Shown in pieces: positions 38,137 to 47,241 of a stretch of DNA of 64,000 nt. The DNA comes from Marivibrio halodurans. Lineage in GTDB: Bacteria > Pseudomonadota > Alphaproteobacteria > UBA8366 > Aestuariispiraceae. Made by a program: the position numbers and the translations under genes. The stretch lies in the NCBI RefSeq assembly GCF_017963645.1, contig NZ_JAGMWN010000001.1:186001-250000 (forward strand). The letters run 5' to 3'. Within the stretch, counting starts at the first letter, position 1, and the number at the start of each line of letters is the position of its first letter. Under the pieces are notes generated by a model, which saw only the letters and a list, made by a program, of their open reading frames with translations, ran no database searches and was not told the origin of the DNA.

Positions 38137-38467
38137 GCCGCGACGGCGACCGCATGGTCTTGGGTGCGCTGCACCAAATGCGCGCCGGCAAGCTTTTCAA
38201 CTGAATTCCAGTTAAAATGTAAAAATTCCATGAAAATCAGCGCCTTGCTGGATGCTTGCGAAGCCTTTCGCGAGGCGATATTGCTGTTTCAAAGGAGAAC
38301 GCACGGATCCGTGCCCTTTGCGTGCATGGCGCCAAGGTGGACGGTGTCCGGCACAACAGGGCAAGGGGCGCCGATCATCCCTGATTGATTGGTGGGGCGA
38401 TCCGACCGGGTCGCGGCCACGGCAACGGGAATGGGTGTTTCATGCCGTCTCACCTAGGGGAGCCGAC
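38137..38467 (+). other. Leader and promoter region of the pyruvate dehydrogenase operon
   Basis: 331 bases without a supported gene. From the start: a GGTGC/GCACC hairpin (38163-38175) that may end the ftsB message; an AT-rich patch with the inverted repeat AACTG-AATTC-CAGTT (38199-38213) followed by TTAAAATGTAAAAATT, the best promoter candidate; and a hairpin at 38291-38319. The pdhA frame happens to be open from 38252, but the sequence there does not resemble PdhA. Confidence 0.55.
38291..38319 (+). promoter_or_regulatory. Hairpin in the pdhA leader
   Basis: GCACGGATCCGTGC (38301-38314) is a perfect 14-bp palindrome; AAAGG (38291-38295) and CCTTT (38315-38319) can extend the stem across a 5-base bulge. 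The left arm contains the Shine-Dalgarno-like AAAGGAG, so the hairpin could hide a ribosome-binding site. Role unknown. Confidence 0.4.
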
Positions 38468-39538
38468 ATGGCGAGCGAATCCTCGAAGAAGGGCGGGGCC
38501 AGGAAGGCCACGGCGAAGAAGTCCTCCGCCAAGAAGGGCGCGGCGAAATGGGCCGGCGCCAAGAAGCCCGAGGCGACAGCCGACGAGTTGAAGACCCATT
38601 ACCGCGAGATGCTGTTGATCCGTCGCTTCGAGGAGAAGGCGGGTCAACTCTACGGCATGGGGCTGATTGGCGGGTTCTGTCACCTCTATATCGGCCAGGA
38701 AGCGGTCGTCGTGGGCATGCAGGCCTGCTGCAAGGAGGGCGACTCGGTCGTTACCAGCTATCGCGACCACGGCCACATGCTGGCGACCGGCATGGATCCC
38801 AAGGGGGTGATGGCGGAACTGACCGGCCGCGAGGGGGGCTACTCCAAGGGTAAGGGTGGCTCCATGCACATGTTCTCCAAGGAAAAGAACTTCTACGGCG
38901 GCCATGGGATCGTGGGCGCGCAGGTGCCACTCGGCACGGGAATCGGTTTCGCCTTGCAGTATAACGAGACCGATAATGTCTGCCTGACCTATACCGGCGA
39001 CGGCGCCATGAACCAGGGGCAGGTTTACGAGAGCTTCAACATGGCCGCGCTCTGGAAGCTTCCCGTCATCTACGTGATCGAGAACAACAAATATGGCATG
39101 GGCACCTCGGTCGAGCGGATTTCGGCCAGCGGCGCAAATCTGCACGATCGCGGCAAGGCCTATGGCATCCCGGGGATGGAGGTCGACGGCATGGACGTCC
39201 TCGCCGTCAAGCAGGCGGGCGAGGAGGCGGTCGCCCATTGTCGCGCCGGCAAGGGCCCGATCATCCTGGAGATGAAGACCTATCGCTATCGCGGGCACTC
39301 GATGTCCGATCCGGCCAAGTACCGCTCCAAGGACGAGGTCAACAAGATGCGCTCGCAGCACGACCCGATCGATCATGTGAAGAACATGTTGATCGAGGGT
39401 GGCCACGCGAGCGAGGAGGACCTCAAGGCACTCGACAAGGAGGTGAAGCAGATCATCTCCGAGGCAGCCGACTTCGCCCAGGAAAGCCCCGAGCCCGATC
39501 CGTCCGAACTGTGGACGGACGTGCTGCTCGACGCGTGA
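38468..39538 (+). CDS. pdhA: Pyruvate dehydrogenase E1 component, alpha subunit
   Basis: With PdhB forms the thiamine-diphosphate enzyme that decarboxylates pyruvate and acetylates lipoyl groups. 356 residues. The ThDP motif runs from [15 protein letters not shown] to VIENNKYG; the phosphorylation-loop region [15 protein letters not shown] is present. Residues 6-35 are an unusual Lys/Ala-rich tail made of six 5-residue units ([30 protein letters not shown]), each 15 bp. ATG 38468 follows AGGGGAG. First gene of the pdhA-pdhB-pdhC series. Confidence 0.96.
   Translation: MASESSKKGGARKATAKKSSAKKGAAKWAGAKKPEATADELKTHYREMLLIRRFEEKAGQLYGMGLIGGFCHLYIGQEAVVVGMQACCKEGDSVVTSYRDHGHMLATGMDPKGVMAELTGREGGYSKGKGGSMHMFSKEKNFYGGHGIVGAQVPLGTGIGFALQYNETDNVCLTYTGDGAMNQGQVYESFNMAALWKLPVIYVIENNKYGMGTSVERISASGANLHDRGKAYGIPGMEVDGMDVLAVKQAGEEAVAHCRAGKGPIILEMKTYRYRGHSMSDPAKYRSKDEVNKMRSQHDPIDHVKNMLIEGGHASEEDLKALDKEVKQIISEAADFAQESPEPDPSELWTDVLLDA
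38483..38572 (+). repeat. Six degenerate 15-bp units encoding the PdhA N-terminal tail
   Basis: Six in-frame 15-bp units from codon 6 to codon 35 of pdhA, consensus near GCCAAGAAGGGCGCG. Units 1, 3, 4 and 6 keep the AAGAAG core; units 2 and 5 are more diverged. They encode an alternating Lys/Ala-rich, probably disordered tail. Confidence 0.75.
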
Positions 39539-39572
39539 TCCCGCGCCGGATCGACCAGGAGGGATACCCGAT

Positions 39573-40964
39573 ATGACCGTTCAGGTTCTGATGCCGGCGC
39601 TCTCGCCCACCATGACGGAGGGCACGCTGGCCAAATGGAACGTCAAGGAAGGCGACAGCGTCGCCGCCGGTGACGTTCTCGCCGAGATCGAGACCGACAA
39701 GGCGACGATGGAGTTCGAAGCCGTCGACGAGGGCACGGTCGGCAAGATCCTCGTCGAGGCGGGCGCCGAGGGCGTGGCCGTCAACACGCCGATCGCGATC
39801 CTGCTTGAGGAGGGCGAGGACGAAAGCGCCCTGGAGGGGGCGGAAACCCCGGCGCCTGATAAGGATGCCGACGGGTCGGATGATGCCGGAGCGGCCGAGG
39901 CCAAGTCGTCGGAGAAGGCGCCGGCCCAACCCGCCGCGCCCGCCCAGGCCGCGCCCGAGCCGGAGCCCGAATGGGACGGCCCGACCAAGACCCAGGCCGT
40001 GCGCGATGCGCTGCGCGATGCCATGTGGGAGGAATTGGAGCGCGACCCCAAGGTCTTCCTCATGGGCGAGGAGGTGGCCGAATATCAGGGCGCCTATAAG
40101 GTGACCCAGGGGCTGCTCGACAAATTCGGCGCGAAGCGCGTGATCGACACCCCGATCACGGAGCAGGGTTTCGCGGGCCTTGGTGTCGGCGCGGCCTTCA
40201 TGGGGCTGAAGCCGATCGTCGAGTTCATGACTTTCAACTTCGCGATGCAGGCGATCGACCAGATCATCAATTCCGCCGCCAAGACGCTCTATATGTCGGG
40301 CGGCCAGATGGGCGCGCCGATCGTCTTCCGCGGTCCCAACGGCGCGGCCAGCCGCGTCGCCGCCCAGCATTCCCAGTGCTATGCCAGTTGGTACGCGCAT
40401 TGTCCGGGCCTCAAGGTCGTCAGCCCCTGGAACGCGGCGGATGCGAAGGGCTTGCTGAAGTCCGCGATCCGCGATCCGAACCCGGTCATATTCCTTGAGA
40501 ACGAGATGCTCTACGGCCAGAGCTTCGAGGTGCCGGACACCGATGACTGGACCGTTCCGATCGGCAAGGCCCGCATCGTGCGGCCGGGCAAGGATGTCAC
40601 CATCACCGCCTTCTCGATCATGGTGGGCCGGGCGCTGGAGGCCGCCGATGCGCTCGCGGAGGCCGGGATCGAGGCGGAGGTGATCGATCTGCGCACGATC
40701 CGCCCGCTCGACACCGAGACGATCGTCAAGTCGGTCAAGAAGACCAACCGCCTCGTCTCCTGCGAGGAGGGGTGGCCCTTCGCCGGGATCGGATCGGAGA
40801 TGGCGGCGCTGATGATGGAGCAGGCGTTCGATTATCTCGACGCGCCCGTCACCCGCGTTCACGGCGCGGACGTGCCCTTGCCCTATGCCGCCAACCTGGA
40901 AAAGCTCGCCTTGCCGCAGGCGGACAAGATCATCGATGCCGCGAAGTCGGTCTGCTATCGCTGA
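39573..40964 (+). CDS. pdhB: Pyruvate dehydrogenase E1 component, beta subunit, with N-terminal lipoyl domain
   Basis: 463 residues. Residues 1-80 are a lipoyl domain with the lipoylated lysine in [14 protein letters not shown]; an Ala/Pro/Glu-rich linker (about 85-135) leads to the E1-beta domain, with [17 protein letters not shown] and [18 protein letters not shown]. Fusion of a lipoyl domain to E1-beta is typical of alphaproteobacteria and absent from most other PdhB proteins. It starts 34 bases after pdhA with AGGAGG upstream. Acts in the cytoplasmic PDH complex. Confidence 0.96.
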   Translation: MTVQVLMPALSPTMTEGTLAKWNVKEGDSVAAGDVLAEIETDKATMEFEAVDEGTVGKILVEAGAEGVAVNTPIAILLEEGEDESALEGAETPAPDKDADGSDDAGAAEAKSSEKAPAQPAAPAQAAPEPEPEWDGPTKTQAVRDALRDAMWEELERDPKVFLMGEEVAEYQGAYKVTQGLLDKFGAKRVIDTPITEQGFAGLGVGAAFMGLKPIVEFMTFNFAMQAIDQIINSAAKTLYMSGGQMGAPIVFRGPNGAASRVAAQHSQCYASWYAHCPGLKVVSPWNAADAKGLLKSAIRDPNPVIFLENEMLYGQSFEVPDTDDWTVPIGKARIVRPGKDVTITAFSIMVGRALEAADALAEAGIEAEVIDLRTIRPLDTETIVKSVKKTNRLVSCEEGWPFAGIGSEMAALMMEQAFDYLDAPVTRVHGADVPLPYAANLEKLALPQADKIIDAAKSVCYR

Positions 40965-40991
40965 CCCGGCCGCCTAAGGGAGAGAAAGACA

Positions 40992-42365
40992 ATGCCGATC
41001 CAGGTTCTGATGCCTGCCCTGTCCCCGACCATGACGGAGGGGACGCTCGCCAAATGGCACGTCAAGGAAGGGGACGAGGTTTCTTCCGGCGATGTCCTGG
41101 CGGAAATCGAGACCGACAAGGCGACGATGGAGTTCGAGGCCGTCGACGAAGGGACGATCGCGAAGATCCTTATCGCCGAAGGGACCGAGGGCGTCGCGGT
41201 GAACGAGCCGATCGCCATTCTGGCCGAGGAGGGCGAGGACCCTGCCGAGGCGGCCAAGGCCAAGGTCGATGGCGGAGGTGCCGCGAAGTCGGAAGAGCCC
41301 GCGAAGCAGGAACCGGCAGAACGGGAGACGGTGGCGCAGGAAGAGGCGAAACCCACCCCCGGGGCCGCGTCGGATGCCAAACCGGCGGCCGGGGAGGGGC
41401 AAAAAGCCCCACCCGCGCCGAGGACGGAGGACGGGGAACGCGTCCTCGCCAGCCCGCTCGCCCGTCGCATCGCCGCCGCCGAGGGGGTGGATCTGACGCG
41501 TGTCGAGGGCTCCGGCCCCCATGGCCGTATCGTGCGCGAGGATGTCGAAGGCGCCATCGCCACCGGCGGTGCGAAGGCCGCCCCGGCCGAGAAGCCCTCG
41601 ACCGGGGGGGCTCCCGCCGCTGGGGCCACGCCTTCGCCGGCGCCGGCCTCGCCCGACGATCCGATCTTCCAGATGCTGCCGTCGTTCGAGGAGGTCCCGA
41701 ACAGCGGGATGCGCCGGACGATCGCCAAGCGGCTGACCGAATCCGCCCGCGAGACACCGCATTTCAACCTTCAGGTCGATGTCGAGATCGACACGCTGAT
41801 GGCGATGCGCAAGCAGCTCAACGAGCGGGACGGGGCGGATTACAAAATTTCCGTCAACGACTTCATCGTGAAGGCGACGGCGCTCGCGCTTCAGCGCGTG
41901 CCGGATTGCAATGTCGCCTATACGGAGAAGGCGGTGCTGAAGTTCAGCCGTGTCGACATGGCCATCGCGGTCGCGATCGACGGCGGGTTGATCACGCCGA
42001 TCATCAAGGATTGCGCGTCGAAAGGGTTGGCCACGATTTCCAAGGAGGCGAAGGAACTCGCGGGCCGCGCGCGCGAGGGTAAGCTCAAGCCCGAGGAATA
42101 TCAGGGTGGCACCTTCTCGATCTCCAATCTCGGCATGTTCGGGATCAAGAGCTTCAACTCGATCATCAATCCGCCGCAGGGCGGCATCCTCTCCGTCGGC
42201 GCGGGCGAGCAGCGTCCGGTGGTGAAGGACGGTGCGCTGGCCATCGCGACGGTGGTCACCTTGAGCCTGGCGGTCGATCACCGTTGCATCGACGGCGCGA
42301 CGGGCGCCGCCTTCATGAAGGAGTTGAAGACGCTGATCGAGGACCCGATCGCGTTGATGCTCTGA
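40992..42365 (+). CDS. pdhC: Dihydrolipoamide acetyltransferase (PDH E2)
   Basis: Core of the PDH complex; transfers the acetyl group from lipoamide to CoA. 457 residues: lipoyl domain (1-80, lysine in [14 protein letters not shown], nearly identical to that of PdhB), a long Glu/Ala/Pro-rich linker, an E1/E3-binding domain ([20 protein letters not shown]), a second linker, and the catalytic domain ending in [14 protein letters not shown], which carries the catalytic His and Asp. Starts 27 bases after pdhB with AGGGAGAG. The near-identical lipoyl domains of PdhB and PdhC suggest duplication or gene conversion. Confidence 0.96.
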   Translation: MPIQVLMPALSPTMTEGTLAKWHVKEGDEVSSGDVLAEIETDKATMEFEAVDEGTIAKILIAEGTEGVAVNEPIAILAEEGEDPAEAAKAKVDGGGAAKSEEPAKQEPAERETVAQEEAKPTPGAASDAKPAAGEGQKAPPAPRTEDGERVLASPLARRIAAAEGVDLTRVEGSGPHGRIVREDVEGAIATGGAKAAPAEKPSTGGAPAAGATPSPAPASPDDPIFQMLPSFEEVPNSGMRRTIAKRLTESARETPHFNLQVDVEIDTLMAMRKQLNERDGADYKISVNDFIVKATALALQRVPDCNVAYTEKAVLKFSRVDMAIAVAIDGGLITPIIKDCASKGLATISKEAKELAGRAREGKLKPEEYQGGTFSISNLGMFGIKSFNSIINPPQGGILSVGAGEQRPVVKDGALAIATVVTLSLAVDHRCIDGATGAAFMKELKTLIEDPIALML

Positions 42366-42423
42366 TATGGCGCCGTGCCGCGACGGCTTGGATTCACCCT
42401 GACGTACGGGAACGGACTGAAGA

Positions 42424-43836
42424 ATGGCTGACAATACCTACGACGTGATCGTGGTGGGCGGTGGACCGGGCGGTTACGTGACCGCGATCCGCTCGGCGCA
42501 ACTGGGCTTCAAGACCTGTGTCGTGGAGGCGAACCATCTCGGCGGCATCTGCCTCAATTGGGGATGCATCCCGACCAAGGCGCTGCTGCGCACCGCCGAG
42601 GTCTATAACAATATGAAGCACGCCGCCGATTTCGGCTTGAAGGTGGAGGGGGTGTCGTTCGACCTGGAGAAGGTCGTGAAGCGCTCCCGTTCCGTCGCGG
42701 GCCAGTTGTCGAAGGGCGTCGCGCATCTTCTGAAGAAGAATAAGGTCGATGTGGTGGACGGGTTCGGCAAGCTCGCCGGCGGCAAGGAGGGCGCGCGCAA
42801 GGTCGCGGTGGAAAAGGACGGCAAGAAGGTCGTCGACCTGACCGCCAAGCACGTGATTCTGGCGACCGGCGCACGGGCGCGCCAGTTGCCCGGGCTTGAA
42901 GTCGACGGCAAGCTGGTCTGGTCCTATCGCGAGGCGATGGTGCCGGAGGATATGCCGAAATCGCTGATCGTCGTCGGCTCCGGCGCGATCGGGATCGAGT
43001 TCGCGAGCTTCTATCACACCATGGGCGCCGAGGTGACGGTGGTCGAGGTCATGGACCGCATCCTGCCGGTCGAGGACCCTGAAATTTCCGCCTTCGCCAA
43101 GAAGAGCTTCGAGAAGCAGGGCCTCAAGATCCTGACCAAGGCGCAGGTGAAGGAGTTGAAGAAGGGCGCGAAGGACGTCACCGCCGTCGTCGAGATGGAC
43201 GGCAAGACGCAAGAAATCAAGGCGGACAAGCTGATCTCCGCCGTCGGCATCGTCGGCAATGTCGAGGATATCGGGCTGGAGGGCGCCGGCGTGAAGGTCG
43301 AGAAGACCCATGTCGTTGTCGATGAATATTCCCGCACCGGCGTGCCGGGCATCTATGCCATCGGCGATCTGACGGGGCCGCCCTGGCTGGCCCACAAGGC
43401 GGAGCATGAAGGCGTGATCTGCATCGAGAAGATCGCCGGCGTGGCGGATGTTCATCCGTTGGACACCGGTCGAATTCCCGGCTGCACCTATTGCCATCCG
43501 CAGGTCGCCTCGGTCGGGCTGACCGAGCAGCAGGCGAAGGACAAGGGGCACAAGATCAAGGTCGGCCGCTTCAGCTTTATCGGTAACGGCAAGGCGATCG
43601 CGCTGGGCGAGCCGGAAGGGCTGGTGAAGACCATCTTCGACGAGAAGACCGGGGAATTGCTGGGCGCGCATATGATCGGCGCGGAGGTGACGGAGTTGAT
43701 CCAAGGCTATTCAATTGCCAAGACCCTCGAGACGACGGAGCAAGAATTGATGCACACCGTTTTCCCGCACCCGACCTTGAGCGAGATGATGCACGAGGCT
43801 GTCTTGGATGCCTATGGGAAGGTGATCCATATGTAG
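42424..43836 (+). CDS. lpdA: Dihydrolipoyl dehydrogenase (E3)
   Basis: Flavoprotein that reoxidises dihydrolipoamide and reduces NAD+. 470 residues: FAD motif GGGPGGYV near residue 12, redox-active disulfide in GGICLNWGCIPTKALL, NAD-binding GSGAIGIEFASFY, second FAD motif YAIGDLTGPPWLAHKA, and the catalytic His in FPHPTLSEMMHEAV. Starts 58 bases after pdhC and completes the E1-E2-E3 set. It may also serve the 2-oxoglutarate and glycine-cleavage complexes, as is usual for a shared E3. Confidence 0.96.
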   Translation: MADNTYDVIVVGGGPGGYVTAIRSAQLGFKTCVVEANHLGGICLNWGCIPTKALLRTAEVYNNMKHAADFGLKVEGVSFDLEKVVKRSRSVAGQLSKGVAHLLKKNKVDVVDGFGKLAGGKEGARKVAVEKDGKKVVDLTAKHVILATGARARQLPGLEVDGKLVWSYREAMVPEDMPKSLIVVGSGAIGIEFASFYHTMGAEVTVVEVMDRILPVEDPEISAFAKKSFEKQGLKILTKAQVKELKKGAKDVTAVVEMDGKTQEIKADKLISAVGIVGNVEDIGLEGAGVKVEKTHVVVDEYSRTGVPGIYAIGDLTGPPWLAHKAEHEGVICIEKIAGVADVHPLDTGRIPGCTYCHPQVASVGLTEQQAKDKGHKIKVGRFSFIGNGKAIALGEPEGLVKTIFDEKTGELLGAHMIGAEVTELIQGYSIAKTLETTEQELMHTVFPHPTLSEMMHEAVLDAYGKVIHM

Positions 43837-44091
43837 AGGGCGCCTTCCGGATATTCACGAGGCTGCCGAGGGGTGGGAAGCATCAATATAAAATAAAAAG
43901 AATATTTATTTAAAATTTGATACGTTTTTTGTACGCAGCCCGGATATTTCGTGTATGGTCAGGTCAATAGAGACCGGCTAGGGTTTCTTACGTGGGGGGC
44001 ATGGTATTTTCACCGATATCTCCTGAACGTGGGACTCCCGAAATGCCGAGCGGCCGTTCCAATGCCGGCCCTCTTGGTTGGGAGCATTCCT
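43837..44091 (+). other. AT-rich intergenic region after lpdA
   Basis: 255 bases. From 43884 to 43935 the DNA is almost all A and T (for example ATATTTATTTAAAATTTG), in sharp contrast to its surroundings, and probably holds the promoter of the next gene. An open frame from 43951 runs into that gene, but its first 47 codons look non-coding. Confidence 0.5.
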
Positions 44092-44496
44092 ATGGGTGAA
44101 GCGGCGGTACGGATTGACGAGACGATGAACGATCAAACGTCCGGAAAGAAAAAGCAGCCGGCGGCCGAAAAGGCTTCCGCCAAATCCACCGCTAAGACTT
44201 CAGCCAAGAAGAAGAGCGTGAAGGCTGCGAAGAAGCCGGCGGGACGCGCGGTCACGGACGCGCTGGATCAAGGCGCCATGGTGGTCGATCATCCGAACGC
44301 TGTTGCCGTTCGGCACGAGCTCGATTTCGACGCGGGGAAATGGCGTTATTGCTTGATCGTGGTCACGGACCTCCCACTCAACCCCAAGCACCCGGATCAT
44401 AAGACCAGCGAGATCGATGGGCTGGTTCGCGCGGTGGTCGCCTCGGCGCAATCGGCCGGCATTGGCTACGACGTTCTCAGCATCCGCAATTCCTGA
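44092..44496 (+). CDS. Hypothetical protein with Lys/Ala-rich N-terminal tail
   Basis: 134 residues if it starts at 44092, where GGGAG lies 8 bases upstream; ATG 44125 is an alternative. The first half is basic and low in complexity (GKKKQPAAEKASAKSTAKTS onward to about residue 50), like a histone H1 or nucleoid-protein tail. The second half looks folded: FDAGKWRYCLIVVTDLPLN, then a likely helix (SEIDGLVRAVVASAQSAG) and a final strand GYDVLSIRN. Not a family I recognise. It sits between lpdA and lipA with its own AT-rich upstream region. Confidence 0.7.
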   Translation: MGEAAVRIDETMNDQTSGKKKQPAAEKASAKSTAKTSAKKKSVKAAKKPAGRAVTDALDQGAMVVDHPNAVAVRHELDFDAGKWRYCLIVVTDLPLNPKHPDHKTSEIDGLVRAVVASAQSAGIGYDVLSIRNS

Positions 44497-44505
44497 TTCA
44501 TTCAA

Positions 44506-44564
44506 CCCCTTGGTGGGCCGCCCCTTGGCGCGCCGGTCCTCGCCGAGTCGGTCCTTGACGAGTC
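44506..44564 (+). repeat. Two adjacent 15-bp tandem duplications upstream of lipA
   Basis: CCCCTTGGTGGGCCG (44506-44520) and CCCCTTGGCGCGCCG (44521-44535) match at 13 of 15 bases; GGTCCTCGCCGAGTC (44535-44549) and GGTCCTTGACGAGTC (44550-44564) also match at 13 of 15. Both lie in the 195-base gap before lipA, with no coding role. Confidence 0.75.
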
Positions 44565-44691
44565 GGAAGGCGCGGCCGCACGGCGCCTGCGCTTGACCTC
44601 GCGCCGCCGACCGACCAAGTTGCCATCATCTCCAGAGAACATCTCCGGAGGGACGGCCGCGCGACAAGCCTCCCCACCAACCGAGGTCAGG

Positions 44692-45741
44692 ATGAGCGAC
44701 GAGAAAACCGACGAGCGCCCCGCTTCGGAAGCCGCTTCCTCCGGCGTGGTGAAGCGCGTGCGCGCCTTCCGCCATCCGGAAAAGCGGAACCGACCCGACA
44801 ATCCGATCCAACGCAAGCCGGACTGGATTCGCGTCAAGGCGCCGGTCAGCCGCGAATATCAGGCGACGCGCAAGATCGTCGAGGATCACGGACTCGTCAC
44901 CGTCTGTCAGGAGGCCGGCTGCCCCAATATCGGCGAATGCTGGACCAAGCGGCATGCCACCTTCATGATCATGGGGGAGGTTTGCACCCGCGCTTGCGCC
45001 TTCTGCAATGTCTCGACCGGGCGGCCCGACGCGCTTGATCGGGAGGAACCCGCGCGCGTCGCCGATGCGACCGCGAAGCTCGGTCTGGAGCATGTCGTCA
45101 TCACGTCGGTCGATCGCGACGACCTCGCCGATGGCGGGGCCGGGCATTTCGTCGAGGTGATCGAGGAAATCCGTCGACGCTCTCCCGGCACGACGATCGA
45201 GATCCTGACGCCCGATTTCAAGGGCAAGCAGGAGGCGATCGAGAAGGTGGTCGCCGTGAAGCCCGACGTCTTCAATCACAATCTGGAGACGGTGCCGCGT
45301 CTCTACCCCTCGATTCGGCCGGGCGCGCGCTACTTCACATCGCTTGAGCTGCTGCATCGGGTGAAGCGTCTCGATCCGACCCTGTTCACCAAGACGGGGC
45401 TGATGGTCGGCCTTGGCGAGAGCGCGGAGGAGGTCGGCCAGGTGATGGACGACGCCCGAGCCGCGGGGATCGATTTCCTGACCATCGGTCAGTATTTGCA
45501 GCCGACCGTGAAGCATGCGGCGATCGACCGATTCGTCACGCCGGAGGAATTCGATACCTATGCCCGTCAGGCCAGGGCCAAGGGATTCCTGATGGTTTCC
45601 TCCTCGCCCCTGACGCGCTCCAGCTATCATGCGGGAGAGGACTTCCAGAAGCTTCGTGCGGCGCGGGAGGCGGCGGTCGCCGCCGGCTTGGATCACGGCG
45701 CGCGACATCGCGCGGAGGCGGACGCGCTCGGCGCCGGCTGA
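44692..45741 (+). CDS. lipA: Lipoyl synthase
   Basis: Radical SAM enzyme that inserts two sulfurs into octanoyl groups on lipoyl domains, needed by PdhB and PdhC encoded just upstream. 349 residues. The auxiliary cluster ligands are in [13 protein letters not shown], the radical SAM CxxxCxxC is CTRACAFC, and the RSSYHAGE signature is near the end. ATG 44692 follows GAGGTCAGG; the frame is open further upstream over non-conserved sequence. A 56-base gap separates it from the START-domain gene. Confidence 0.96.
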   Translation: MSDEKTDERPASEAASSGVVKRVRAFRHPEKRNRPDNPIQRKPDWIRVKAPVSREYQATRKIVEDHGLVTVCQEAGCPNIGECWTKRHATFMIMGEVCTRACAFCNVSTGRPDALDREEPARVADATAKLGLEHVVITSVDRDDLADGGAGHFVEVIEEIRRRSPGTTIEILTPDFKGKQEAIEKVVAVKPDVFNHNLETVPRLYPSIRPGARYFTSLELLHRVKRLDPTLFTKTGLMVGLGESAEEVGQVMDDARAAGIDFLTIGQYLQPTVKHAAIDRFVTPEEFDTYARQARAKGFLMVSSSPLTRSSYHAGEDFQKLRAAREAAVAAGLDHGARHRAEADALGAG

Positions 45742-45797
45742 TGAGCGTTCCACGATCGCACCGATAAGAAGCGTCGCCGCGAGGGGAAAAGCGACCC

Positions 45798-46229
45798 GTG
45801 CCGAAACATGCCGAGAAAAAATACCTGCCGTACGGGCCGGATCAGATGTTCGAGCTTGTCGCCGATGTTGGGCGTTATCCGGAGTTCCTGCCCTGGTGTC
45901 GCGGCGCGCGGGTGCGCGAGCGCACGGACACTCTGGTGGTCGCGGATCTGATTGTCGGTTTCAAGGGCATCACCGAACGATTCACCAGCCGCGTGTCCCT
46001 TGACAGGGCGAATCGGTCCATTGATGTGGAGTATCAGGATGGACCTTTCAAGTATTTGGAAAATCACTGGGAATTCCATGAAAGGGAAGGGGGCTGTTTG
46101 GTCGACTTCTATGTCGATTTCGAATTTCGCTCCCGCTTCCTGCAAACCATGATCGGCGCCGTCTTCACCGAGGCGGTCCGCCGGATGGTGAACGCCTTCG
46201 AGGCGCGGGCACGCCAGCTCTACGGTTAG
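45798..46229 (+). CDS. Type II toxin RatA / COQ10-like START-domain protein
   Basis: 143 residues of the SRPBCC fold, the family annotated both as RatA (reported ribosome-association toxin in E. coli) and as COQ10 (ubiquinone-binding protein needed for respiration). Typical parts are LPYGPDQMFELVADVGRYPEFLPWC, then GFKGITERFTSRV and the terminal helix AVRRMVNAFEARARQLYG. The start is GTG 45798, after GAGGGGAAAA. Its place right after lipA is conserved in alphaproteobacteria, which favours a quinone or respiratory role over a toxin role; that is inference. Confidence 0.85.
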   Translation: MPKHAEKKYLPYGPDQMFELVADVGRYPEFLPWCRGARVRERTDTLVVADLIVGFKGITERFTSRVSLDRANRSIDVEYQDGPFKYLENHWEFHEREGGCLVDFYVDFEFRSRFLQTMIGAVFTEAVRRMVNAFEARARQLYG

Positions 46230-46452
46230 ACTCGCTGAACTTCATTCGCAGTTTCCATGAATAAACGTTTTGACATCGAAATGATGGCTTGTGGCTCCGA
46301 GATGACCGGCCACAAGCGGTTGAAGGGAGGTCGCGTGTTTCGGACTCCCATTCTGGCTGAATCGGATTATCGTAGGCACGATCCCTAATTCAGGGGCGAG
46401 CCGACGGCCCGCCGGGATCCGTCTTCACGAGACCAAGGCCGCGATTCGCCGC
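46230..46452 (+). other. Intergenic region before the XRE-type regulator
   Basis: 223 bases. Contains a perfect TTGACA (46270-46275) without a matching -10 at normal distance, and a perfect 9-bp inverted repeat GCTTGTGGC/GCCACAAGC (46287-46295 and 46309-46317) with a 13-base loop that could be an operator or a hairpin. No tRNA could be recognised. Confidence 0.45.
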
Positions 46453-47229
46453 ATGATTACTCCCGCTCAGATTCGCGCCGGCCGCGCGATGATCAACGCC
46501 AAGCAGAGCGAACTGGCCAGGGCCGCGGGCGTGTCGCTGGCGACGCTCAATAATATCGAGCGCGGCATCGGCGATCCGCGTGTCAGCACGCTGGAAGCGA
46601 TCGAGCGCGCGCTGGCCGGCGGCGGGGTGGAGATAGACCAGGATGCCACCAGCCAGTCCGTTCGCCTTCTCAGCCTATCGCGCCCCAGCGCGTACGAAAC
46701 CTATTTCGCCAGCCAACGTATCCTGGAACTGATCGGGCCGGAGAGTCTGTTGAAGGTCGATCGCCTGCTGTTTTTCGCGCGTTGGGATCATGCGGCGTCC
46801 GAGACGGGAGAGCGGCACCGCGTCTGCCTTCTGATCGAGGGGAAGACGCGCGCCGTCCTGTTCGATCAGGTGAAATTCACCCTCAATGGCGGTGCCCGCG
46901 CGGCGGAGGTGGCGGGTATATTGCTGGCCGCATATGGTTTGCATGGAGACAGTCTTTATTACCTGCCGGACGTGATGGAGGACACAACCATCGCACCGCT
47001 GGACGAGGCCGTGCGCCGTCTGCGCGGCATGACTTGGCGGCCGATGGCGCATCCGAAGCCCTTCGTCGATGTCTTCGATGATTGGAACAAGCGCGCGGCT
47101 GCCTTCGCCGGGCGGGAGGGGCATCCGTTCCATGCGCTGGTCCGCCGTCTCGACCGCGATCCTTCTGGAGAGGGGGAAATCGCCTGGGTCGACTCATCCC
47201 CGGAGGGGGATGAAGGGGCGGGCGCATGA
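46453..47229 (+). CDS. XRE family HTH regulator with uncharacterised C-terminal domain
   Basis: 258 residues. Residues 1-60 form a Cro/C1-type HTH (ITPAQIRAGRAMINAKQSEL, then AGVSLATLNNIERGIGDPRV). The remaining 190 residues are not a known sensor domain to me; they contain a beta-rich middle (RHRVCLLIEGKTRAVLFDQV) and the segment GILLAAYGLHGDSLYYLPDV, then an acidic tail. ATG 46453 gives the standard MITPAQIRAxR start. It is convergent with pncC, 12 bases apart, so it is probably a single-gene unit. Target genes unknown. Confidence 0.75.
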   Translation: MITPAQIRAGRAMINAKQSELARAAGVSLATLNNIERGIGDPRVSTLEAIERALAGGGVEIDQDATSQSVRLLSLSRPSAYETYFASQRILELIGPESLLKVDRLLFFARWDHAASETGERHRVCLLIEGKTRAVLFDQVKFTLNGGARAAEVAGILLAAYGLHGDSLYYLPDVMEDTTIAPLDEAVRRLRGMTWRPMAHPKPFVDVFDDWNKRAAAFAGREGHPFHALVRRLDRDPSGEGEIAWVDSSPEGDEGAGA

Positions 47230-47241
47230 CCCGTGGTGGCG

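Noticed and set aside
38252-38467. Upstream in-frame extension of pdhA
   Set aside because: The added residues (LAKPFARRYCCFKGERTD and so on) do not look like PdhA, and ATG 38468 has a good Shine-Dalgarno sequence and the normal family start.
43951-44091. Longer N terminus for the hypothetical gene before lipA
   Set aside because: The first 47 codons lack the codon bias of the rest and lie over the AT-rich promoter-like stretch; ATG 44092 has a well-placed GGGAG.
46230-46452. Possible tRNA-like hairpins before the XRE gene
   Set aside because: The perfect stem at 46287-46317 has a 13-base loop and no T-loop or acceptor pairing; no cloverleaf can be drawn.
45798-47229. Toxin-antitoxin module formed by the RatA-like protein and the XRE regulator
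   Set aside because: They are 223 bases apart, not overlapping, and the RatA-like gene is in its conserved place after lipA, where a COQ10-type function is more likely. The XRE protein is far larger than an antitoxin.
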